Shown piece by piece: positions 25,843 to 33,164 of a DNA stretch of 64,000 bases. Every line of letters begins with the position of its first letter. Position 1 is the first letter of the stretch. Position numbers and translations under genes: made by a program. The notes beneath the pieces were generated by a model, which worked only from the letters and a program-made list of their open reading frames with translations, was not told the origin of the DNA and searched no databases. Source of the DNA: CAYWWM01 sp965198025 (GTDB taxonomy: Bacteria > Acidobacteriota > Terriglobia > 2-12-FULL-54-10); assembly GCA_965198025.1 (NCBI GenBank), contig OZ240237.1:310001-374000 (forward strand), read 5' to 3'.

Positions 25843-26115
25843 ATGGACGAGAAGGATTTTTTCACGGAAAGCGAAGAGCGGCACAAGACGCCGCTCCATT
25901 GTCCTTCCTGCCGCCAGCAGGCCGAGTATGAGCTGCGCTGGGTTGTCCGCCGCAAGAGGAAGTCGCTGCCGCCTCGCGCCAGCGAGCGGGATCGCCGGAA
26001 GTTCGCTCACGCCCGCTCTTACATGGTCCGCAAGGACGATATCGCCGTCTGCTCCAATCCCCGCTGCCGCAAGCGGATTGAAGTCTCCGGCGTGCAATCC
26101 GTGGTCTTGCTCTAG
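25843..26115 (+). CDS. Small zinc-ribbon-like protein, function unknown
   Basis: 90 aa, 29 bp after the SAM hydrolase gene. Two cysteine pairs, CPSC (about residue 20) and CSNPRC (about 70), are separated by a basic, Arg-rich stretch (RRKRKSLPPR), suggesting one zinc ribbon, possibly nucleic-acid binding. No strong ribosome-binding site is visible. Probably co-transcribed with the gene before it. Confidence 0.62.
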   Translation: MDEKDFFTESEERHKTPLHCPSCRQQAEYELRWVVRRKRKSLPPRASERDRRKFAHARSYMVRKDDIAVCSNPRCRKRIEVSGVQSVVLL

Positions 26116-26372
26116 CTAGGGGGATTGGCGACTGGACGGCTTTCCGCGCGGCGCCGTTTTTCAATCTCCCACAGATCGGTTCCCCACCGCAGGAAACGCC
26201 ACAGGCCCTGCCGCTCCCTCCAGACAAAGCCCCAGAAAACTGGAAACGTGACCGTATCGGCCGGGATGCCGGAGTAGGTCTCAATCCGCCACCGTAGATA
26301 GGGACTACGCCAGGGCTGCAGCCGGTAGCCGCGCGTCGCCACCCAGCAGAAACGGAGCACGTAGCGGATCAT
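26112..26372 (-). CDS. Small Trp/Arg-rich protein, function unknown
   Basis: 86 aa, rich in Trp, Arg and aromatic residues (FPVFWGFVWRERQGLWRFLRW). It ends by 4-bp convergent overlap with the zinc-ribbon gene. The ordered composition, full use of the space between the tRNA-Thr gene and its neighbour, and the ATG start argue for a real gene, but no ribosome-binding site is clear and no known domain is recognised. Confidence 0.5.
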   Translation of the reverse strand: MIRYVLRFCWVATRGYRLQPWRSPYLRWRIETYSGIPADTVTFPVFWGFVWRERQGLWRFLRWGTDLWEIEKRRRAESRPVANPPS

Positions 26373-26406
26373 GGGATGATGCGCGTAGCGCTTGCGGGAA
26401 GAAAAT

Positions 26407-26482
26407 TGGAGCCATCCCGGGGAATCGAACCCCGAACCCCCGCATTACGAATGCGGTGCTCTGCCGATTGAGCTAGGATGGC
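26407..26482 (-). tRNA. tRNA-Thr (anticodon CGU)
   Basis: The 76-nt minus-strand sequence folds as a cloverleaf: acceptor GCCAUCC/GGAUGGC, D arm with CGGCAGAGC, anticodon stem CCGCA/UGCGG around loop UUCGUAA (anticodon CGU), T arm with GUUCGAU, and an encoded CCA. Confidence 0.97.
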
Positions 26483-26550
26483 CCATGCGCAGGGAAATCC
26501 GTGCTCGCGGCACGAATCGCATGTGGACAAGCCGGATCACCCCTGCGGCT

Positions 26551-27426
26551 TTACTGCCCCCCGGCAAACACGTCCAACATGGGAACTGGTCCCCCGCTGG
26601 TGACCACGGAGGGCATCACTCCATTCCATTTCTCTACGGCGGTTCTCTGAACCTCGATTTGCCGCAACTGCAGCAGCTGGTCCGTTATCTGCGCCTTTTG
26701 GAGCTCCAGTCCCCTGGCTTCGGCTTCGGCCCTGGTGATTGCCTGTTGCGATTCGAACTTCACGCGCTCCAAGGCGTTCTCTGCCTCGAGGGCTTGTTGT
26801 TCTGCTCTCACCTTCGCCTCAATGGAGTCCTGGAACGCCAACGTGAACTGAAAATCCGTGATGGAGAGTTCCACAACGTCAATCCCCCGTGGAGCTAACC
26901 TTTCCAACATCGTCTGTTGCAGCTCCAATCTCACCTGCTGTCTCTGTGTGATCAACTCCTCGGCGTTGTAGCGGGCCGTGGTAGCTTTGACCGCTTCCTG
27001 GAGGAACGGTTCGACGATCCGGTTCTCATAATCCTGCCGCAAATTGCGATACACTTCCCCCACGTTGTTGCCGGCCAATTGGTAGTTCAAAGTGACTTCC
27101 GTGGAGACTACTTGCAAGTCCTGGCTGGAGGCGCTGGCAGGAGCGGTATATCTTTGAATCTGCGTGGACATCAGGATCACCTGCTCAGCGAAAGGAATCT
27201 TGAAGTAGAGACCTTCCTCCTTCACTTCCCCGGTCACGGCGCCGAAACGCAACAAGACGCCCCGTTGTCCTGCTCCGACTATCCCCATGCTCCCCCATGC
27301 CACCGAGACGAGGGCTATTACTACTACAATGGGAACTATCATTTTCCCCATGCCTGGCGGGATTTTAAAGTCTCCAAATTCCCTGTCTTTAAAGTTCCGA
27401 AAGTCCTCAGGATATTGCTCCGGCAT
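26551..27426 (-). CDS. Prohibitin-like SPFH-domain membrane protein
   Basis: 291 aa. It has one N-terminal membrane helix (about residues 29-50), an SPFH domain (about 50-215, with GQRGVLLRFGAV, GLYFKIPF, RQDYENRIVEPFLQEAVKATTA), then a coiled coil (about 210-262) rich in Glu/Ala/Gln. The layout matches bacterial prohibitin-family proteins that form large rings and partner with membrane proteases. AAGGAGG lies 5 nt before the ATG. No protease gene is adjacent. Confidence 0.92.
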   Translation of the reverse strand: MPEQYPEDFRNFKDREFGDFKIPPGMGKMIVPIVVVIALVSVAWGSMGIVGAGQRGVLLRFGAVTGEVKEEGLYFKIPFAEQVILMSTQIQRYTAPASASSQDLQVVSTEVTLNYQLAGNNVGEVYRNLRQDYENRIVEPFLQEAVKATTARYNAEELITQRQQVRLELQQTMLERLAPRGIDVVELSITDFQFTLAFQDSIEAKVRAEQQALEAENALERVKFESQQAITRAEAEARGLELQKAQITDQLLQLRQIEVQRTAVEKWNGVMPSVVTSGGPVPMLDVFAGGQ

Positions 27427-27632
27427 CGAATCCTCCTTATTTTGCTCCCAATCTATGTCTCCCCTCTATTTTACGCCTCTCAACCGAAATGCTCAAAGAA
27501 TTCAGTCTTCGCGAAGGGAATGGAATCTCTGAAGGACAATTTCAGTTTCGGCGCGCAAGGAAGGGAATCGGTTCCCCCATGAGGTTGAAACCGCGTTGCA
27601 TCGGAATTTCTGGCCAGCTCTCCCCGAAGTTG

Positions 27633-28781
27633 TTACCTGGCAGGAGCCTGATGCTGGATCGCCTCCGGAACGCGTTGCCGGTCGAACGGTTCCACCTGGA
27701 GGGTCCATTCGAGCGGAATCGTCTTGGGCAGGTAGCAGATCCTGTCGTCGCAGGCCTGATACCGGAAATTCCCGCGAATCTTGATTTCGTGATTCCCGTT
27801 GAGTACCGCTTCCAGATCGTCGGTTCCCAGCGTCGTGATGTCCTGGCGCACCTGGTAACGTCCCTGAAACACGGGGACGATTTCCTGAATCGCCGGCAGA
27901 TACAGAGTCTCCGACGGCGGATATTCGGCCGGATGCACCGTGTAGTAAGGTGAGGGCTCGATGGTGAACCGGATCGGGATATAGTTCTGAACCTCCGGCG
28001 AATAGACGTGCATTTTCTCTTGCAGCATAAAATCTGAGATCAGCGTGAACCGCAGATTCGGGCGCACGGTGTCCCGCGAGGAGTAGTATTTCATCTCCAG
28101 ATGGTCGGTCCGCACCACGGTTTCGAGCGTGCCGGCCGCCGATCCGAACTCGCGCAGCAGAATCGTCGGCGTGGAGACCCGGTCCCGATAGTTGTCCTCG
28201 AAGTACTTGCTCTTCACCAAGCCGGTCTGGTCCACGATAAGCGTTCCGGGGAAGGGAACTCCATATGCCATGTGGTCTTCGGGTACATGGACGTTCAGGA
28301 CGCGGAACTCCCGGATGACTTCCGATTCGGGATCGGCGAGGATGGGGATCGTAATGTCCCGGCGTTTGGCGAAGTCCGCCAGGATCTCGACCGTATCGTA
28401 GGTGATGACGGCAACCCCGAGACCTTCCTCTCGGAACTGAGCGGCGTACTGTTGCAGCTCCACGAGCTGCGACTTGCAGTACGGTCACCAGTCCGTCGAG
28501 CGCATGAAATAGAGCGCTGCCCCGTTCGGCCCCTTGATGGAGTTGAAATCCTGAATCTGGCCATTTTGGTCCGGAGCGCGGAACGCCGGGATGCGGTCGC
28601 CAACTGCGGGCCCCGTCGATGTTGGTGGGCGCAATCTCCAGTCGTCCTGCGCCGCGGCGAGAGGCATCCAGAGATGGAAAGCAAAGAGCGCGATTCCAAT
28701 CCCGGCCAGAGCCGTGGGGAGCCATGGTCGGGGTCCTGGGGAGTAGATTCGTCTCCCCGGGGTAATGCGTATCGCTCTCAT
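27633..28781 (-). CDS. Selenocysteine-containing redoxin with C-terminal DsbD-alpha-like domain (in-frame UGA)
   Basis: Read through one in-frame TGA (28485-28487) this is a 382-aa protein: N-terminal membrane/signal segment (about 21-45), peroxiredoxin/thioredoxin-fold domain (about 55-215), and a beta domain (about 225-365) ending in FRYQACDDRICYLP (Cys344, Cys349), like the thiol motif of the DsbD alpha domain. The TGA is codon 99 in RSTDW-U-PYCKSQL, exactly where Cys-homologues have CPYC; Cys102 remains. The downstream frame begins without a natural start and continues the fold seamlessly. AGGAG precedes the ATG at 28781. A SECIS-like hairpin follows the UGA. Likely role: periplasmic thiol/disulfide or peroxide chemistry. 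What is seen: frame, UGA and hairpin. What is inferred: Sec insertion. Alternative: a Cys-to-stop mutation (TGC/TGT to TGA), which would not explain the hairpin. Confidence 0.85.
28445..28484 (-). promoter_or_regulatory. Bacterial-SECIS-like stem-loop directly after the UGA codon
   Basis: On the minus strand, one base after UGA, CGUACUG pairs with CAGUACG (outer stem, 28483-28477 with 28451-28445). An internal loop of 6 and 2 nt follows, then GCAGCUC pairs with GAGCUGC (28470-28464 with 28460-28454) around apical loop GUG. Both helices are 7 perfect pairs. The apical loop starts with G and lies 21 nt after the UGA, inside the 16-37 nt spacing and G-in-loop rule described for bacterial SECIS elements that recruit SelB. 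Confidence 0.8.
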
Positions 28782-28990
28782 AACTCTCCTTTCGTCGCCT
28801 TGGCCTGCTTCATTGGTTGCAGCGAAACCCTGCTGTGTCCGAGAAGTCTTCCGTACTCCCGCCCTCTGGGGGAACTGTAGCACAAGAATCGTCAAATCAT
28901 CTCTGCCCGGAATGCGGCCAGGCGCCGATGCGAATGTCGTTTGCGAGGCTGTCTCTTCCACGGAAGGAACTTCTGCGCCGGCTGGCGCCA

Positions 28991-30001
28991 TCAATACAGC
29001 ACTCCCTCCGGCAGCCAGATGATATCGAGGGTGCGGTTGCGCGATTCCACCGTGCGCCTCCCGCCGAGGCCCAACACTGTTTCCACACGGGACTGCGCAA
29101 TGCCGCGCTCCAAAAAGTATCGCAAGACCGTTCCCACGCGCGCGGCGGCCAGCTGTTGCGGCTCGCGCTCATTGGGGTCGGCATAGCCTTCCACGGAGAT
29201 GCGCGCTTCTGGTTCTGCTTGCAGGCGCTCCACAATCCGGTCGAGCATCGACGCTCCCGACGGGCTCAGGCGATCCTGATTGCGGTCGAAGACGATTTGG
29301 GCGATGTTCGAAGGCTCGGGCGGCGGCGGCGGGGGCGGGGGTGGTGGTGGCGGCGGGGGCGGCGGTTCCAAGCTCACCGTCAGCACGCAATCGGCCGCCC
29401 CGCCCAGGCCGTCTTCCACGCGTCCCGTCACGGTATACACTCCGGGCTTGACGTCCGCCGTATTGAGTGCAACCTCCGCGCCTTCGCCTTCGATCTCTCC
29501 CCCGTTGGTGAACCAGAGGTAGCGCAGCGGCTGGCCCATCAGGTCGGATGCTTCCGCCAGCAGCCCTACCGGCAATCCCACTTCCACCACGTCCTGCTCC
29601 GGCCGGCACGACATCGTGAGTGCGTTCACCGGTGGCAGCACGCGAAAGTCTGCGATACAGCTTGCCCGGACTCCCACCACGTCCTGCACCAGGGCCATCA
29701 CGCTGTAGACGCCCGGGTTGACCTGGTTCGCGTCTACCTCGATCTCCGCGCCGCTCCCCGAAAGAACTCCGCCGTTGCCCGACCAGACAATCGCTACAGG
29801 GTGTTCGTGGGTATCGGTAGCCTCGACCGTCGCCCGCAGCCGCTCCGTCGAGCCTTGTTGGATTTCCTCCGGCGCCAGGCTACACTGCGCCGTCAGCTCA
29901 TGCGGCGGCGTTCTCTTCTTCCACGGCCAGTCGATTGCCTCTGCTTCCGCCGGAAACCACAGCACCGGCATTGCGATTGCGAATGCCACGATGCGTCTCA
30001 A
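28991..30001 (-). CDS. OmpA-family peptidoglycan-binding protein with polyproline linker
   Basis: 336 aa from the preferred TTG start (AGGAGG 6 nt upstream); an upstream GTG at 30028 overlaps the previous stop. Signal peptide (about residues 1-22), two Ig/PKD-like repeats (about 35-120 and 125-210, each with a GGxxxGxGAEVxxxxxxVxPGVYxV pattern), a run of 16 prolines, then a C-terminal OmpA domain (about 232-336: IVFDRNQDRLSPSGASMLDRIVERL, ISVEGYADPNE, LAAARVGTVLRYFLERGI). The OmpA domain likely holds peptidoglycan. It lies directly downstream of the M20 peptidase gene on the same strand. Confidence 0.88.
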   Translation of the reverse strand: MRRIVAFAIAMPVLWFPAEAEAIDWPWKKRTPPHELTAQCSLAPEEIQQGSTERLRATVEATDTHEHPVAIVWSGNGGVLSGSGAEIEVDANQVNPGVYSVMALVQDVVGVRASCIADFRVLPPVNALTMSCRPEQDVVEVGLPVGLLAEASDLMGQPLRYLWFTNGGEIEGEGAEVALNTADVKPGVYTVTGRVEDGLGGAADCVLTVSLEPPPPPPPPPPPPPPPPEPSNIAQIVFDRNQDRLSPSGASMLDRIVERLQAEPEARISVEGYADPNEREPQQLAAARVGTVLRYFLERGIAQSRVETVLGLGGRRTVESRNRTLDIIWLPEGVLY

Positions 30002-30024
30002 ATCCACCCTCCTAACGGGCCGTC

Positions 30025-31449
30025 TCACTGCGTGGCCGCCACTTCGACCACAGCATGATAGAGGAATTCTACGAACTTCCCCAAGCCCTCGATGGAAAGC
30101 CTCTCGTCGTTGCCGTGTATTCGGTTTCCATCCTCTTCTGTCACCACCGGCCCAATCCCGTACGCCGGCACTCCCTGGGCGCGCAAGGACGCCGAGTCCG
30201 TCGCGCCGGTGAGCATCACGGGTAGTGTCACCACCCCGGGGAAGACTTTCTTCTGGGCGCTTTCAAGCGCCTGGAACATTTCCGAGTCGAGCGGCGACGG
30301 CGGCGTTGCTGGCCAGAACGACTCGACCAGGCTCAACTCCACCGCCGGATCGTCGATCACCCCGCGCAGCTCTTCCATCAGCGCCTCCAGATCTTCGTCC
30401 GGCAGCGCGCGCACGTCGAGCGTGGCTGTCGCCTCCGACGGAATCACGTTGAACCGCACGCCGCCCTCGATGATGTTCGGCGAAATCGACGTCCGCAGCA
30501 TGGAGTTGTAATAGATGTTTGTCCTTCGCAGCGTCTCCTCGACCATCGGGCCCACTACAGGATCTTCCAGGTGCGAGTACAGAAACGCCTCGTCCAGCGG
30601 GCTGATCTGTGCCAGCCGCTCGAAGAACGTCCGCGTCGTTTCGTTCAGCCGCAGGCGCGTCTGGAAATTCCCCAGTTTGGCCACCGCCTCTGCCAGGTGC
30701 ACCACGGCGTTGTCCATGCGCGGCATCGAGCCGTGCCCCGAGCCGCCACGCGCCGTGAGCTTCATCGTCCGCACCAGCTTCTCGCTCGTCGATACGCCGA
30801 CGTACTGTACCTCCCCGTCTATCTCAATAGTTTCTGCTCCTTCGTTCAGCGCAAACTCACTTTCGATCTTGGGCCAGTGCTGCTCGATCAGAAATTCAAT
30901 CCCGACCCCCCCGCCGCTTTCTTCGCCCGCTTCCGCCAAGAAAATGATGTCCCGGTCGAGCGGAAGCTGCTGGCGGTGGATCATCAGGAATACCTGCAAC
31001 ATCGCCGCTATTCCACCCTTGTCGTCGAGTGCTCCCCGGCCGTAGACATAGCCGTCGCGGATCAGCCCCGTGAACGCGTCCACGGTCCATTGTTCTCGCT
31101 GCACCCCGACGGTGTCCGAGTGGCCCATCAGCAGGATCGGTCGCTTGGTCCCATTTCCCCGGATGCGGGCAATCAGGTTGCCTCGCGACGGTTCCGCCGC
31201 AACGATTTCGGAAGCGATGCCCTCACGGTTCAGGATGGCTTTCAAGTGCTCTGCCAGTTCTGTCTCGTTGCCGGGAGGATTGCTGGTGTCAATCCGGATC
31301 ATCGTCTGCAGGTTCCGCACGGCTTCGTCACGCGCCGCCTGGAAGTCGGGCGGCGACTGAGCCGGGAGAACCGTCGGCAGCAGCAACGCCATTGCCATGA
31401 CGCCGATGCAAAGTCTCTTCACGCCCGCCCTCTTCATGGAGTGATCCAT
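30025..31449 (-). CDS. M20 family metallopeptidase, exported (copy 2 of a tandem pair)
   Basis: 474 aa with a signal peptide ending near LPAQ. Dinuclear zinc peptidase motifs: LLMGHSDTVG (His), YGRGALDDKGG (bridging Asp), EAGEESGGG (catalytic and metal Glu), and IHGNDERLS (late His); a lid/dimerisation domain lies between. It resembles carboxypeptidase/acetylornithine-deacetylase-like M20 enzymes. The ATG at 31449 is preferred because GGGGAA lies 6-7 nt upstream; the frame can extend to a TTG at 31467. The neighbouring upstream gene is a close paralogue (RIDTSNPPGNET, HLxAILNREGIASEIVA shared). Confidence 0.92.
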   Translation of the reverse strand: MDHSMKRAGVKRLCIGVMAMALLLPTVLPAQSPPDFQAARDEAVRNLQTMIRIDTSNPPGNETELAEHLKAILNREGIASEIVAAEPSRGNLIARIRGNGTKRPILLMGHSDTVGVQREQWTVDAFTGLIRDGYVYGRGALDDKGGIAAMLQVFLMIHRQQLPLDRDIIFLAEAGEESGGGVGIEFLIEQHWPKIESEFALNEGAETIEIDGEVQYVGVSTSEKLVRTMKLTARGGSGHGSMPRMDNAVVHLAEAVAKLGNFQTRLRLNETTRTFFERLAQISPLDEAFLYSHLEDPVVGPMVEETLRRTNIYYNSMLRTSISPNIIEGGVRFNVIPSEATATLDVRALPDEDLEALMEELRGVIDDPAVELSLVESFWPATPPSPLDSEMFQALESAQKKVFPGVVTLPVMLTGATDSASLRAQGVPAYGIGPVVTEEDGNRIHGNDERLSIEGLGKFVEFLYHAVVEVAATQ

Positions 31450-31532
31450 CCAGGCTTCCCCTTGCAAAAACGAAATAGCGGTTCCTTCCTTGCCTGTGTC
31501 TTCTGTGCCTCGGTGGCTGGATTTCGGCCCGC

Positions 31533-32951
31533 CTAGCGTGCCGCCGCGACCTCCACCACCGCACGGTAGAGGAACTCGACGTATTGCCCCAATCCCTCTA
31601 TGGAAACCCGTTCATCATTGCCGTGAGCGCCTTCCGCGTCCTCGTCCGTCCCGGGGCTTCCCACACCGTAGGTCATTACGCCCTTCGCCAAAAGTTGCGC
31701 CGAGTCCGTCGATCCGGTGCCCATCTCCGGGAAGGTAATTGCACCGGGGAACACCTCGGCCTGTGCTGTTTCGAGTGCCCGGAACATCTCGGAGTCCAGC
31801 GCGGCGATGGGAGGGACCGGGCGGTACCGCGGTAGCGGGATCAACTCCACCGCCGGATCGTCGATCACGCGCCGCAGCTCCTCAAAAAACTCATCCAGGT
31901 TTTCGTCCGGCAGTGCGCGAATGTCGAGCGTCGCCTCGGCCTCCGCCGGAATCACGTTGTTGCGGAAGCCTCCCCGGAGGATCGTCGGCGTGATCGAGGT
32001 CCGCAGCATCGAGTTGTACGTCACGTAGGCCCGGTTGCTGCTGTAGCGCAGGGTTTCTTCCACCATCTTTCCCACACCCGGGTCTTCCAGGTGCGTGAAC
32101 AGAAACGCCTCCTCCGGCGGGCTGATCGTTGCCAGCCGTTCGAAGAACGCCCTGGTTGTCTCGTTCAATCGCATCGGCGGCTGGTACTCCGTCAGCTTCG
32201 CGACCGCCGCGGCCAGGCGCCCGATGGCGTTGTCCATGCGCGGCACCGAGCCGTGCCCGGACACGCCCCGAGCCACCAGCCGCGCCCGCGCCAGCGCCTT
32301 TTGCGCTGTGCCGATCGCCACGTACCGGACTCTTCCCCCGTCGAGGTGGATCGAGCCGCCTTCGTTCAGCGCAAATTCGCTTTCCACTTTCGGCCAGTGC
32401 TGCTCGACGACGTAATCCATGCCCACGTGCGGAGTGCCTTCTTCCCCCGCCACAGCCAGATAAATGATGTCCCGCTCGAGCGCCAGCTCTTGCCGGTGGA
32501 TCAGCAAGATCACCTGCAGCATGGCCGCCAGGTCGTCTTTGTCATCCCGCGCGCCCCGTCCGTATACGTAGCCGTCCTGGATGCCGCCCTCGAAGGGATC
32601 TACCGTCCACTTGCCTTCTTCCACCCCCACGGTGTCCATGTGCCCGGTCAGCAAGATCGGTTTCTTGCTTCCGTTTCCCCGAACCCGGGCGATCAGGCTG
32701 CCCCGTTCCGGCTCCAGCGCCACGATTTCGGAAGCGATCCCTTCACGGTTGAGGATCGCCTGGAGATGCTCGGCCAGCCGGGTTTCGTTTCCGGGAGGGT
32801 TGCTGGTATCGATTCGGATGAGCTCCTGCAGTGTTCGGACGGCCTCATCGCGCGCCTGACGAAAATCCGGTGTGGTCTGGCTGATCAATCCGGGTGGGCA
32901 GAGGGAGCTCAGCAGAATGGCAAGTCCGGCGACGAAAAAGCGCCTCTGCAT
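31533..32951 (-). CDS. M20 family metallopeptidase, exported (copy 1 of a tandem pair)
   Basis: 472 aa with signal peptide (residues 1-24). Same motif set as its neighbour: LLTGHMDTVG, YGRGARDDKDD, VAGEEGTPH, AHGNDERVS. It differs at active-site-adjacent positions (DDKDD versus DDKGG; EEGTPH versus EESGGG), so substrate preference may differ. AAGGA lies about 8 nt before the ATG. The two genes are separated by 83 bp and arose by tandem duplication. Confidence 0.92.
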   Translation of the reverse strand: MQRRFFVAGLAILLSSLCPPGLISQTTPDFRQARDEAVRTLQELIRIDTSNPPGNETRLAEHLQAILNREGIASEIVALEPERGSLIARVRGNGSKKPILLTGHMDTVGVEEGKWTVDPFEGGIQDGYVYGRGARDDKDDLAAMLQVILLIHRQELALERDIIYLAVAGEEGTPHVGMDYVVEQHWPKVESEFALNEGGSIHLDGGRVRYVAIGTAQKALARARLVARGVSGHGSVPRMDNAIGRLAAAVAKLTEYQPPMRLNETTRAFFERLATISPPEEAFLFTHLEDPGVGKMVEETLRYSSNRAYVTYNSMLRTSITPTILRGGFRNNVIPAEAEATLDIRALPDENLDEFFEELRRVIDDPAVELIPLPRYRPVPPIAALDSEMFRALETAQAEVFPGAITFPEMGTGSTDSAQLLAKGVMTYGVGSPGTDEDAEGAHGNDERVSIEGLGQYVEFLYRAVVEVAAAR

Positions 32952-33164
32952 GAATGGTTCCTTCCTGCGAGGTTTCCGCTCCGGAAAGCCGGCGATTCGT
33001 GGACCGAAAACTTCCGGGGATCCGGAAAGCGGAAGTCCCGGGCCCGGCGGCGTTCGGATAGGAAACTCCTGCTCGCTTTTCGCACTGCCCCCTCCCTGGC
33101 TGCCCGGGAGAGGGCGCTTACCGATGCAGTAAAACGGCTTGCCTCCCGCCGTTTCGCTGGGCCG

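Noticed and set aside
28485..28994. Reading the redoxin as a pseudogene with a frameshift or as two separate genes
   Set aside because: There is no frame change; the TGA alone separates the two frames, it replaces a Cys, and the SECIS-like hairpin follows. A simple nonsense mutation remains possible and is noted in the finding.
29280..29522. Poly-Gly plus-strand ORF
   Set aside because: Antisense of the OmpA polyproline tract.
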